From assembly GCA_947359465.1 (NCBI GenBank), contig OX375876.1:80870359-80934358 (forward strand): DNA of 64,000 bases, written 5' to 3'. Under the pieces are notes generated by a model, which had not been told where the DNA came from, did not search any database, and saw only the letters and a program-made list of their open reading frames with translations. This stretch comes from Metellina segmentata (taxonomy: Eukaryota > Arthropoda > Arachnida > Araneae > Tetragnathidae). The position numbers were made by a program, and so were the translations under genes. Shown here piece after piece: positions 45,311 through 56,324 of this stretch; the stretch's first letter is position 1, and every line of letters begins with the position of its first letter.

Positions 45311-47081
45311 GCAGTTGAATGGGAGAGTTGCTTTGGATGCGTAGTCGTCTGCTTCACAGTTGCACTGGACACGTTCGTTGAGGCGGGGGGATTGGCCTCG
45401 TGCTTTTGGTATGGCTGTAGAATTTCGTCTTCACCTTTCGGAAGAAGAATTTTGTTTCTGTAGAATTTCGTTTCAGTTCAAGACCAGGAGTGGTCCATTT
45501 CGTTTTATAATGTTCAGAACTGGACGAACCCTCATGTTCTGGTGGGTAAGTCTAGGAATGTTTAATGAATGAAGATAAAAGAATATTTCGATTTCATAGG
45601 CAATGACATTGTATTAAAACATTAGCTTTACAGCTTTAAGCTGTTAAGCCTCACTCAAGGAGGCATCAAGACGAACGCGTCAATGAACGCTTAGCAGCTG
45701 GTGAGTTGGCTCTTCTGTTGCGCCTTCGCTCCGCCTTAAGTACTCGGTGGTGCTGGCAACACCACGAATGTCGCCACTGTACGGGTAGCTCGGTGGATGT
45801 AAGGGTCGTGTATAGGACATGTATATAATAAATGAACCTTGAAAGTTCATACAAGAATAAATAATTTAATTTCATATCGGGCTCAGCTCGTAAATGCGAA
45901 AACTAATAGATTTCTTTGGAAATTTTTCTTTACAATTATTGTATTACGGATAATCTAATTTCATGTTTTCTCTTTCTATGTTCGGTTTCAATTTTTGGAC
46001 AAAAGTCCTTTTTTGTAAATATTCCATAGTTTGCACTTTCTATATAAATTTATACACTTTTCCTGTTCAACGATTTATTAATAACATCTGTGTAAATTGC
46101 ATTTGCATCACGAATTAGTGATTTTAAACACACACGAAAGGAAAATTTCGCTTTTGTAGCTGAGTTTACTCTCCGTGACATCTAGAACTGAAACATTGCC
46201 TTTTGATTCAGCCAAACGAAAAATGTTTAGTAACAAATCTTTTCCGATTCAGATTCTTATAAAAAGAGCTAAATTATGATTAAAGAAATTCTATTAAGTG
46301 AACTAAAAACTTGTTTACATTTTCAAAATATAGAACTAGAATTCTCTATATAATTTTGGGAATCAAGATTTTTAAAAGAATAAAGTACTTTTATGTGTTT
46401 TAAAAAAGTTATTCATTTTCATTTTTGTTCATTTTTGGAAAAAAGTGATAAAATAAATTTTATAACTGTGCAGAAACACTTTTTTTTTGTCACTCATTGA
46501 GCATTTAGTCATTTCGTCTACTTTTCACTTTAGAAAAACATACCAGAGAACGGTAAATATATAAATATTTCTACGTTATCAATATGTAAATCTAAAAGCT
46601 AGAATTCAACTTTTTATATGAAACGTATTTTGCGCAGTGGATAGTGTAGGTCCATCAAATATCGCCTACACTAACTATTTCTCTGTATCTCAGCCTCCTG
46701 GGTTAGGAAATCAAGCTGGAAACTAATTAAATATCACTAGGAACTATTCTCCTTTAAATTCGAGATCATATATCTTCTTTACTTATGTCAGTTTAAGTTA
46801 ACTAGTAAAACGCCTGGCAAAACCGTAGACCGTCCAGGTTACCAAATATACTCATTGATGTCGTGCATAGTAGCTTGCAAATACGAGTAGGCGATATTAA
46901 GCACATGGGCGATATTTGGAACACCTACCTTAAAACATGACAACATAATCTAGAATGTGCATCCCATTTCTGCATTCAATATCTTTAAAGATCGTTACGA
47001 AAAAATTGACTGCATTAAACTAATGAGAGGTTGAAAACAATTTTCCGTAATTCTTACATGAATATTCTTTATTCTAGGTTG
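45311..47081. other. Serpin upstream region; possible LTR-like piece
   Basis: At 45640-45860 a more GC-rich piece ends with ATGTATATAATAAATGAACC, resembling the R region of an LTR, but no partner was found. 45880-47081 is AT-rich and would be intron if the serpin has an upstream 5' exon. TTTATTCTAG directly before 47083 is a good acceptor. Confidence 0.4.
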
Positions 47082-47085
47082 AAAT

Positions 47086-48384
47086 ATGGAAAAGTACATT
47101 CTCTTCGGCATCACTTTGATTTTCTGTACAGTGGGGACAATTACAGCACAATTCATCACCGCTAATGACGTCTTGGTCAACGAAACGTGGATTAAAACTG
47201 CCGTACGCAATCTCACTGAAGGCAGCACACAATTCAGCTTGAATTTGTTACGCACTCTAAATGACGATAAAAAGGCAAGCATAGATTCAAGCGGAATATT
47301 CTTCAGCCCTTACAGCATTTGGTCGGCACTAATTTTGACATACTTGGGGTCCCAAGGAGCTACAGAACTAGAATTTAAGAATGTCCTAGGTATGGGCGAC
47401 ACGGACAAAGTGACCACTTGGGAAGCATATAGAAATATCCGTAACCGGAATGATTTCCAAAGAACTGGACGTGCTCAGCAATTATTCGACGAACCGAACC
47501 ACGTCAGCTACAATACAGCAAATCGTCTTTATTTCCAAGAAGGTGCCATATTTAACGATTGTTTGAGAAAAATGTTAGACAGAGAGATTGACTTCGTCGA
47601 TTTCAAGAATAGTCCTACGGAATCCAGGGATAAAATCAACCGGTGGATTGAGAAAGAAACTCACCAAAGGATAAAGGATATGATACCCTCTGATGGAATT
47701 ACTTCGATGACCAGGATGGTAATAGCTAATGCAGTTTATTTCAAAGAAGCCTGGAAACTGGAATTCGAACCAGAGGGAACCCAACGTCATGAGTTTACAT
47801 TGCAAACCGGAAAACAAATTTTTGTGTCCATGATGAGTACTACAGGAAGATTTTTGTATGGAAAGAGCGAAGAGCTTCACTGCCACGCTCTGGAGTTACC
47901 ATACGCAGGAAATATGTTAAGTATGACGATACTACTCCCCCAAAACCGTTACAACGGAGTAGACATTCTTGCACAAAACCTGACACCACAGCGACTCAAC
48001 AATCTTTTGAATAACATGTACAAAAGAAACCTCGTCGTGATGATTCCAAAATTCAAGATTGAGGATAGGTTTGAACTCTCATCTGTCCTTACCAAAATGG
48101 GACTCAATACAGTTTTCAATTCGAGCCTAGCCGATCTGTCCGGATTCACCGGACGAAGTGAGTTCGTAGTTGATTCTGTAACACATAAGGCTTTCATCGA
48201 CGTCAATGAGGAAGGTACTGAAGCCGCTGCTGCTACTGTTCTTGTGTTGCCCTCAAGCTTTTCTTACTATATTCCTTCGTTCATTGCAGACTATCCTTTC
48301 ATCTTTTTTATCCGAGATAACCTAGCAGATGTTATTCTTTTCCTAGGAACCGTTCAGAAACCACCTGAGTTTGTAACTGTTTAA
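47086..48384 (+). CDS. Secreted serpin, 432 aa
   Basis: A complete, single-exon serine protease inhibitor. Residues 1-21 (MEKYILFGITLIFCTVGTITA) form a signal peptide. Serpin landmarks include SPYSIWSALILTYLGSQGAT, IANAVYFKEAWKLEF, the hinge EEGTEAAAAT at residues 375-384 and the signature YPFIFFIRDN..VILFLGTV near the end. The Thr at P14 and the alanine run predict an inhibitory serpin. By standard counting P1-P1' is Ser391-Phe392, but the P' side is two residues longer than in antitrypsin, so the cut may be shifted. This predicts a chymotrypsin- or elastase-like target. N-glycosylation sites include NETW, NLTE and NSSL. TATTCTAG precedes the ATG by four bases, so a 5' exon is expected. Similar secreted serpins control haemolymph clotting and melanisation in arthropods; the role here is inferred. 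Confidence 0.95.
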   Translation: MEKYILFGITLIFCTVGTITAQFITANDVLVNETWIKTAVRNLTEGSTQFSLNLLRTLNDDKKASIDSSGIFFSPYSIWSALILTYLGSQGATELEFKNVLGMGDTDKVTTWEAYRNIRNRNDFQRTGRAQQLFDEPNHVSYNTANRLYFQEGAIFNDCLRKMLDREIDFVDFKNSPTESRDKINRWIEKETHQRIKDMIPSDGITSMTRMVIANAVYFKEAWKLEFEPEGTQRHEFTLQTGKQIFVSMMSTTGRFLYGKSEELHCHALELPYAGNMLSMTILLPQNRYNGVDILAQNLTPQRLNNLLNNMYKRNLVVMIPKFKIEDRFELSSVLTKMGLNTVFNSSLADLSGFTGRSEFVVDSVTHKAFIDVNEEGTEAAAATVLVLPSSFSYYIPSFIADYPFIFFIRDNLADVILFLGTVQKPPEFVTV

Positions 48385-48728
48385 CTCGCTTTGTGTGTTC
48401 TAAAATATTCTATTAATAAGATTTATGTACGGTTACTTGAGATTGCAAGTGAAGACGGGAAGAACGGTTTTACATAACGAGCTTCAAGCAAATACCCGCA
48501 CAACCCAACATGCATAGAGATCTGACTCAACTTAAGACTTGAATGTGTTTCGAATTAATCCAAGAAACAATCGAATATCTATCAGTATTTTGGAAAAGAT
48601 TATCACTTCGTAACTCATACTAAGCCTTGTGTAGAAATGTTAGTTGAAATTTAGTGCACTTGTTAGGCAGCTGATGCCCATTTTGTATGCTGAAAAAGCC
48701 AAAGAAACTTTTTTTTAAAGTTTAACAA

Positions 48729-48734
48729 AATAAA
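48729..48734 (+). terminator. Polyadenylation signal of the serpin
   Basis: AATAAA lies 345 bases after the stop, within sequence conserved in the partial copy (AATAAA at 50300-50305). Confidence 0.6.
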
Positions 48735-49259
48735 AGAAACACATTAAATATGTTGGTCTATTGATATTTCTTATTTTGATACAAAAAATTAAGAGAAACA
48801 AGAACTTGATATTTTACTTACTTGCTAAGCACTCCCGACATTATTTGTTACATCTGCACATAATATACTTAGCATCACATATTACATAATTATCACAACA
48901 ATTCTAAAATATTGGGATTTATTCAGATTTAAGAAACATTAAGTTGCTAAAATTAGCAATATTTGTTTCATTAAATTCATAAAATTAATAAAGGTGAAAA
49001 CCTTACCACTTTTTTCAATAATAAATACTATATGATTGAAAAAACTCGCACTAGGCTTCAAAGAAAAATTAGCAAGAAAGGACTATCAACAACAATTATC
49101 AAGCCCCGATATTTCCATTCATGAACCATTTTTAATCCATACAATTAGTAAGACACATGACAGACGGTGCAACTTTACAATTGTCTCTTCAATTTATTCT
49201 GCAACGCCTGCCTGTGCTGGCAGTTGTAAGCCTGGCAGTTGTAAGCTCAGGAATAAGAT

Positions 49260-49580
49260 AAAAACAGAACGATGATCTATTTTTAATGCACTAGGGGTCT
49301 CCGCCCCCTGCTCGCCTAAGCCAGGCAACCTACGAGGTTTGTTAGGGAATTCCATTTGGTTTGCTTCGCAAACCAAAACTCCCTCCGCAGAGTCAATCTC
49401 CTTCGACGGCGAAACTGTCTTACAAATTCGTATAATTCTGATTTGACTTGCCGATCCATGGCGTCAAAGCGAGGGCCCCACCCCCTGGTCGCTAACGATC
49501 GCCAACACCCGGTAATTGCTACGCAATCTCATTTGTTTTGCTTCGCAAACCAACACTGCTTTCGCGCCGACAAACCGGTA
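49260..49580 (+). repeat. Hairpin-dense dispersed repeat (family H), copy 2
   Basis: It begins after TTTTTAATGCACTAGGGG with GTCTCCGCCCCCTGCTCGCC. It holds the hairpin TTTGGTTTGC-TTC-GCAAACCAAA at 49355-49377, ATTGC-TAC-GCAAT at about 49514 and a second GTTTTGC-TTC-GCAAAC at 49533-49553. CAATCTCCTTCGACGGCGAA lies between. It sits in the serpin 3' flank and was duplicated with it. Confidence 0.8.
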
Positions 49581-49584
49581 TAGT

Positions 49585-49722
49585 GTTTAAGGTGTTAGCC
49601 TCTAGATCGGAAGGTTCCTGGTCCGAATCCGGGTCCGGGCATGGATGTTTGTAAGCGTATGGTGCAGAGGCGGCTGGTGCTCCTTAAATCTGTCGTGGCC
49701 GAAAGTCCTCACGTTGGGTTGG
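49585..49722 (+). repeat. Family R copy with tRNA-like head
   Basis: GGTCCGAATCC (49620-49630) is a good pol III B box. It is followed by CGGCTGGTGCTCCTTAAATC and GAAAGTCCTCACGTTG, shared with 56980-57020. The copy stops abruptly at 49722, where the serpin fragment begins. Confidence 0.7.
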
Positions 49723-49960
49723 ACCGGGACGAAGTGAGTTCGTAGTTGATTCTGTATACCATACGGCTTTCATCAAAGTCAATGAGGAAGGTGCTGAAGC
49801 CGCTGCTGCTACTTCTGTTCTTATCTATAGAAACAGTTTTAACGAATATCCTTCGTTCATTGCAGACTACCCTTTCATCTTTTTTATCCGTGATAACCTA
49901 GCAAATGTTATTCTTTACCTAGGAACCGTTCAGAAACCACCTGAGTTTGGAACTGTTTAA
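49723..49960 (+). pseudogene. Serpin 3'-end duplicate with a different reactive loop
   Basis: An open frame to TAA at 49958 encodes the last part of a serpin paralogous to 47086-48384: GRSEFVVDSVYHTAFIKVNE, hinge EEGAEAAAAT, a divergent loop, then PSFIADYPFIFFIRDNLANV and the same C-terminus. The 3' flank is also homologous (48385-48830 with 49961-50390), so this is a tandem duplication. The 12 residues after the hinge Thr are SVLIYRNSFNEY here and VLVLPSSFSYYI in the full gene, with no identity in register. An Arg lies at P2 by standard counting. The N-terminal about 350 residues are missing; a repeat abuts directly. It is either a pseudogene or an alternative 3' exon; no good acceptor is visible at the junction, so I favour pseudogene. 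Confidence 0.9.
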
Positions 49961-50619
49961 CTCGCTTTATTCTTAAATATTCTATTAATTCGACTTATGT
50001 ACGGTTACTTCAGATTGCAAGTGAAGACGGAAAGAACGGTTTTACATTACGAGCTTCAAGCAAATACCTGTACAACCCAACGGTTATTCAGATCTGACTC
50101 AACTTAAGACTTGAATGTGTTTCGAACTAATCCAAGAAGCAATCGAATATCTAACAATATTTTGGAAAATATTTTCAGTTCGTAATTCATTCTTAGCCTT
50201 ATGTAGAAATGTTAGTTGAAATTTAATGCACTTGTTAGGCAGCTGATGCGCATTTTGTATACTGAAAAAGCCAAAGAATTTTTTTTTAAAGTTTGACAAA
50301 ATAAAAGGAACACATTAAATATGTTGACCTATTGATATTTCTTATTTTGAAACAAAAATTAAGAGAAACAATAACTTGATATTATTATTACACACTACAT
50401 TATGTGTTACCTCTGTACAGGTACTAGAAAGGACTATCAACAACAATTATCAAGTTCCGGTATTTCCATTCATGGACCATCCAGACAATTAGAAAGACAC
50501 ATGACCGAAGGTGCAGCTTTACAATTGTCTCCACAATTTCTTCTGTTATCCCTACTTGTTCAGGCGCCATTATACTCAGGAATAAGATAAAAACAGAAAG
50601 ATGAAATATTTTTAATGCA

Positions 50620-51290
50620 CTAGGGGGATCCGCCCCGTGATCGCTTACGCTCGCCAACCCCCTGGGGATTGTTCCGTAATCCCATTTTGCTTGCTTCACA
50701 AATCAACACTACTTTTGCAGAGTCAATCTCCTGCACCGGCGAAACTATTTTAATAATTTGTATAATCCTGATTTGACTTGCCGGCATCGACCTTCAAATT
50801 AAATAGACAGAGCATGGGCCCGCAGCTGCATGTTATGTTTTCCAGTTCTCGGTTTCAAGATGTGTCACGTGGTTGTGGTTAAAAGCATGAATCCTATATA
50901 TTGATTGGTTAAAGTGACAATCCACCGTGATCAAAAACACTAGTCTGCTGTTCCATAGCCAATCGGTGAATTCGATTTATGATTTACCCTTCAGAGATCT
51001 TACGACAGTGACCCGCCTACATGGTTCGTCTATTTCATTTTAAGGTCGATGCTTGCCGGCCCATGACGTCACAGTTTGCACCCAGTTTGCTAACGCTCGC
51101 CAATCCCCTGTTATTACAATGCAATCTCATTTGGTTTGCTTCGCAAACCAACACTCCTTTCGCAAGTGATTAAGCTTTTTTTTTACTTTAACACTTAATG
51201 CACCTTAAACTAATAGCCGCATCAGTAAAAACACATCTCTATTTTGTTCCCTGTACAACATTGAATAAACCATGGTAATCTCGTAATTTT
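50620..51290 (+). repeat. Hairpin-dense dispersed repeat (family H), copy 3
   Basis: Same module series as copy 2: GATCCGCCCCGTGATCGCTT, a degenerate hairpin at 50685-50706, CAATCTCCTGC(A)CCGGCGAAAC, and a perfect TTTGGTTTGC-TTC-GCAAACCAA at 51130-51151. Then come the TAACACTTAATGCACC and TTGTTCCCTGTACA words. A MITE (50785-51051) is inserted in the middle and duplicates CTTGCCGG. Confidence 0.8.
50785..51051. mobile_element. MITE with 8-bp target duplication (family M, copy 2)
   Basis: Same inverted ends (CATCGACCTT.AAATTAAATAG) and interior (GATGTGTCACGTGGTTGTGG; GATTTACCCTTCAGAGATCT) as 10338-10607. Flanked by CTTGCCGG at 50777-50784 and 51052-51059. It interrupts a family H repeat. Confidence 0.92.
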
Positions 51291-53279
51291 TTTTATCTTT
51301 ACTTAACACTACTTTAAAATGTAAAATTAAGTGTAAAGGGTAATAAAATTTAAAATGTAAAGGGTAATAAAATTTAAAGTGTACAGGTTGTATTTATTGA
51401 AATTATGTTTCAAATAATATCAATACAATTTATTTAAAGAAAGGCTATTCACATTTGTATGTTATTTCTTTATTTAATATATAATAGAAATAATGTAAAT
51501 GTAAAACATTTAAACAATTTAAATGTCCGAAAAATTTTATAAATGAGCTGAAATTTAAAGAATAAAATTGTTTATTTTGTTAATGAATTATTTAAATTTA
51601 AGAAACATAATGAAGTAATAAATAACATTATAAAGATTTCTTGTAACTTAAAAAATAAATATAATAAAAACTTACCTTATCAGTCGCTTGTATCTTTTTC
51701 TATTATAAAAAAAAAACCTGTCAATCTTTTTGAGGTTTATTCGCTTTGTGATTGCTAATAGCGAGTCTTTTTGTTCAACCGGCTAATGAATTTGGAGCAA
51801 TCGCAGACGCTCGATAAACACATCTATTCTTTTAATTAATTCATTCATAAAATTTGAGAATTATTGATTAAATATAAAAAGTACTCTTGCAACAAACAAG
51901 ACGAATCAGCTAAAACATTTAAAATTATGATGAGATTTCCTCTGGATTTTAACAATATGTTATGCTAAAATATTTACTTTTTTATGTGGAAATGAGATGT
52001 CTTGTTCTTGGCATTTTTTAAAACATTTTGTTTTTATTTACACTATATTTCCATGTATAAGCCGAAAATTTTTGGAACGTTTTCTATAGCTAAAGTACTG
52101 GGGTCTGCTTATATACTGATTATTCGCTACTATACACACTAGCCCCATGTCATGGGACTAGTTTGGACAAGTTATAATACTGTTTATACGATGTAAATAC
52201 AACTCATGAAAGAATGTAAAACCTTTATGAAATCAAATTTTAACCTTAACAGTACAATTTCTTAAAAATGTTAATCTTAAAGCATATTTAATTTATGTAA
52301 AGCCCAGTACAATTGTAATTACGAACTGCACTATATTATAGAATCTACTTCAAAGACAAATCAACACAATAAAAGGCTATTTTTAAGTTTTATTTAGTGG
52401 GAAAATGATTTTAATCCAAAAATAGAATTATCTTTCTATTTTGCAATGTAGTTAGACAAATCAACATTAAATGTTTACTGAGATGCAGTGCGAACTGTGC
52501 TACCATCAACATCTGGTGATTTAGCTACAATTTAATTTCTTGAGATTTGTGATACGTCCTTTTCATCTAGGAAAAAGAAAGATTCAATCTGTTTATTAGA
52601 AGAGTTGCTTTGTGTGCAAAAACAATACAATTATTGTAAATTAATTAACCATTTCACAAAAATTAATTTAATTTAATACATAAAAGCCTAAGAGTAAAAA
52701 ATTGAATTATTTATGAATAAATTTTTCACTTAAACAATCTTATTTAATAAATAAATAACTTAAAATGTAATATTGAATCCAATTTTTACCACTGAAAGCT
52801 AAATGAAGCTAGTGTGGACATGTCCACAGTAGAGCCCTACCACCATGTGTTCACACTAGCCCCATGGAGCCATTTATTTATTTAGGCTTACTCCTGGTTA
52901 ATTTAAACCTTGTAGAGCAAAAGTAAATATCAAAATAGCTATTGAATATATTCATTTATAACTTTAAAAAAATTTGAATTAAAATAGCCTAATCTAGAAA
53001 AAAAACAAATCAGGACCTTTCTTTTCCACCTTGAAAACATTGTTCTATAAATTGCTACTCAACTATCAAGTGTATTGTCAAGCAACTGCACATGGAAGTT
53101 TATATCAGTATTGCTATTCTGCTAAAACTTGCAGAGATTTTGACAGATGAATAGCATAATTTTCAAGTTGTCCACACTTGCCTCCATCTTCCCTAATTCT
53201 AAGTGATCGGGAGGAATAACCAAAAGCTAGTATTCGTAGCGCAATTTGGTCTAAAAATATATAACTAAAATCAAGTCTA
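51291..53279. other. AT-rich spacer, no gene
   Basis: Very AT-rich. ACTAGCCCCATG-T-CATGGGACTAGT (52138-52162) is a small near-palindrome, and CACTAGCCCCATGG recurs at about 52854. GGGTAATAAAATTTAAA is duplicated near 51340-51375. No ORF of note. Confidence 0.5.
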
Positions 53280-53765
53280 CTGTATCTCTCATATAGGGGC
53301 GACCGATGGAAGGTTAATCGGTAAACCGTCTGAAAATCCAGCGAAAAAACGACATGATAGTCACAGTTTCAAGAGCATCTGGCAAACCCGTTTATTAACC
53401 AATTCCAAAAATAATTGTACCGTAAGAATGTGGATATTCTAAGGTTTCCTGCGAGGTTTTCATATTTCAATCAAGTAACGAAAATGTCCTGATATTTCCC
53501 GAATTAAAGAAAAAATATTAACAGCGAAAATTCACATTTAGAGGTACTCAAGGGAGAAAAAAAAACAAGGGTGAAGACTGAAAATTGACGTTTTTTGCTC
53601 ATTCGCGTTAGAAATTTCGTTCTTTCAACTTTGACACTTAATAAACCGTAAACTAATACCCGTATCGGGAAAAAATCTTCTGCGTCTTGTTCCCTGTACA
53701 ATTTTGAACAAACCATGTTAATTTTAGAATTTTCTGATCCGTACTTTCTCGGGAATGCGTCTAAG
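53280..53765. repeat. Family H related tail
   Basis: 53625-53765 shares TTGACACTTAATA, CGTAAACTAATA, TCTTGTTCCCTGTACAAT, ACCATGTTAAT and TACTTTCTCG with 33820-33945 and 51185-51290. The earlier part has GG(T/C)AAACCCGTT in common with 34075, so larger pieces are related but rearranged. Confidence 0.5.
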
Positions 53766-54311
53766 AATCGAGCAAAAAAAGCGAGTTTTCAATACTGCGG
53801 TGGCAGTGGTAACTTTTTTTTAATATAGAGAGATAACTTTTAAAGAAACAATAAAACTTTCGAGACAAAAAATCTGGCAGTGTTTCAATTTGAAATGTTA
53901 ACACAAAGAAAACAACTGTCATTTCATAATCAAAACAAATATTGTGTTGACTCAACTCAATCTGTTGTGTTGACTAAAACTCAGATCTGACGCTTTTTTA
54001 ACTGAAATTAATTGCCCTCCTAAGTTAGAGGACACTTGAGATAACATAGTTGATTGTGAATCAACTTGAAAAAATTTCAGGGAGTCTAAGTAAAACACCA
54101 CTTGCTTCATGTCTTTTCAAATTTATTTTGTTCATATAAATCATTTCCAATATTATCTGTATTCTTGTTATATATCATTAATGTTAGAAAGAGCTAGACC
54201 CCAACCACAAAACTATTAGGATTCAAGGAATTGGGGTAACTAGAACTTTTCACCCATTCTGATAAGTGAACCAACAACAGACTGAATCTCTGCAAATTTG
54301 GTTACTCGAAT

Positions 54312-54580
54312 TATTAGCATAATTCTGTGCTCAGATGGCAAAATGTTATAAGTCACCCTTTTTTAATTTTTCATGACAGCAAATTTAAGGTTCGAGATTC
54401 AACGTGTGATTCTGTGGTGTTTGAGTTATAACAATTTTCCACCTTTGTTTTCTCATAATCTGAAAGAAAAAGAGACATTTTGCCACCTTCTAAACATTAA
54501 CAAACCATACTCCAGGATGGGACTTACTCAATTTTTTGGGAAAAGTGACATAACATTTTTTTATCTAACGTAGAATTTAT
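54312..54580 (+). repeat. Dispersed repeat pair P, copy 2
   Basis: Matches 36964-37245 over about 270 bases. No terminal repeats or coding sequence are seen. Confidence 0.75.
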
Positions 54581-54829
54581 CCCTGATGTTTGGGGTTTTG
54601 AGAAATACCATAAAATTTCAAAGGATTCCAGTGGCTTGCTATGGATGTAAATGTTTTATGTTTCTCTTTGGAAATATTTTACTTTCCAATTTGGAGGGAC
54701 ACAAAGGGTCTTCATGTCAACACATTCTCCCTAGGAGATGGAGCATGTGTTATCAGCTTTGGGAGAGTTTTATACATATGGGACCAGTCCATACAATGCG
54801 GTGTTTTTAGTTAATTTTGACAAAATTCA

Positions 54830-55130
54830 CTGAACTGAGAGAAAAGATGGTACGCACCAGTCAAAAATTTGCAGACCTTCTGAATCATTGAGCCGTAGAA
54901 AAATGGAATCCTCGAGCTCGTAGAAGTAATATGTAGGCATTGAACACCACACTTCCTGTAGAGCAGTACACAGTTCTGAGATGTAAGATTTGTATGTTCC
55001 ATAGCATGTTGCATTACATGCTATGGAACGAGCATTGAAACTGTCGTTCAGCGTTTTTACATTGAGATCTGATGACTCAATGAGAACACCCCTAACTCAG
55101 ATGTTCCTCTAAACATAATTTGGCGTATCT
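54830..55130 (-). pseudogene. Degenerate Tc1-like transposase C-terminus
   Basis: On the minus strand, AKLCLEEHLS, SDLNVKTLNDSFNARSI and SELCTALQEVWCSMPTYYF keep the order of the region around the final catalytic position and the LQ.ALQE.W tail of Tc1 transposases. Decay is heavy. A 14-bp-arm hairpin (54996-55029, GTTCCATAGCATGT) lies in it. Assignment is tentative. Confidence 0.4.
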
Positions 55131-55696
55131 AAACTTGCGTTGCCGCACATTGTCCTGTTGAAAGTGGCCAAACAAATCAGAATGAATACAAAAAGAATGG
55201 ATGTGATTCGTCAGAGAGGAAGCACACATACTGTTTCCATGTCAGAGACATTTGAAGACAAACCAGAGATCCTATTGAATGCCAGCTAAATTATCCCCAT
55301 ACCAATATGAAGCCACTATGAGTCTACAATCCCCTGTTGACATTAGGGATCCATGGCTTCTTATGGGGTTTTCTCCACACACATAAAAATACATTTTACC
55401 ACCTCTGTTGTATTTATAAGAAGAATATTTTCAACTTGACAATTTAACTTAACACTCAATTTTTACAATTGAAACAAATTTGGTAAAGAAAAGGACAGAA
55501 AACTAAATGTTATTTATACAGTCAGTATCGGTTATATGGTCAGGTCAGCGGTCCAGAAAAATCAGACCATAGCGGGGTGACAATATATTCGGAAAAATAC
55601 AAAACTATTTGATTATGGCAGGATTATATTCACGTATCAGAATATAGTGCTTATAAACGAATAATAATCTTTTAAGAACATTTTAAAAATTAATTC

Positions 55697-55925
55697 TTTT
55701 AAGGTTGTTCTCTGGAGAGACGAATCAAGGTTCACCCTCCACCGTTCGGAAGGCAGGGTGTGTCGTTTGTCTGGAGAACGCCTCCTGCCAGAATGCATTG
55801 TGCTGACAGTAAAGTTCGGCGGAGGTGGAATTGTGGTTCGCGGGTATTTATCCTGGTATGGACTAGGACTTTGGCCCAAATTCATGGTAAGCTCAATGCT
55901 GAGGCCTACTACACTACACGATTAA
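55697..55925 (+). pseudogene. Tc1-like transposase fragment inside the Tigger
   Basis: WRDESRFTLHRSEGRVCRLS, GERLLPECIVLTVKFGGGGI and WYGLGLWP match the block after the first catalytic aspartate (DESRF) of Tc1-type transposases, then LNAEAYYTTRL. No Tc1 ends are visible. The orientation is opposite to the host element's gene. Confidence 0.75.
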
Positions 55926-56100
55926 GCATTCCTTACTTTTCTTTACCCCTACACATTTTTCACCTTTGAAACAAAGAGTTGTGTCTGGCAAGATCCGATA
56001 AAAAAGTCTGCATTCATTAACGTTGAAGATGTTGGCAGATTCATATCTTTCGTGGACTTTTCTTCTTCTGGTCATTCCATGTGCTGCTCCCCGCCTCAAA
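55925..56100 (-). pseudogene. Tigger transposase fragment
   Basis: On the minus strand, ANIFNVNECRLFYRILPDTT followed by LCFKGEKCVGVKKSKECLIV matches the first catalytic block of Tigger/Jerky DDE domains. The usual Asp before E is Asn here (NVNE). The rest of the domain has been lost or displaced by the Tc1 fragment. Confidence 0.8.
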
Positions 56101-56324
56101 AAATGTTACAACAATTACAATTTTCCAACAACAACAAAAAAACGATGACCTCATTGAAGAGATAGAAAACAGACTATATAACCGATAGCCAGGAAAATAA
56201 AAGGACTATTTAAACGAAGCGCTTTAACACATGTTCCCTATTAAGTTAGACGGGACTTTGAAAACTGACCATATAAGCGGGGTGACCTTATAAGAGGGTG
56301 ACCATATAGCCGGTACTAACTGTA

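Larger units (their letters stand above)
55519..56322 (-). mobile_element. Tigger/pogo-like element
   Basis: The ends are CAGTCAGTATCGGTTATATG and the reverse of CATATAGCCGGTACTAACTG, flanked by TA (55517-55518; 56323-56324). Inner repeats of GACCATATAAGCGGGGTGAC-type occur at both ends. The 804-bp copy carries a short transposase piece and a foreign Tc1 fragment. Confidence 0.85.

Noticed and set aside
47575..47886. 103-residue minus-strand ORF
   Set aside because: Antisense of the serpin gene.
52138..52868. A small transposon bounded by CACTAGCCCCATG
   Set aside because: The two occurrences are in direct orientation, with no target duplication or inverted ends.
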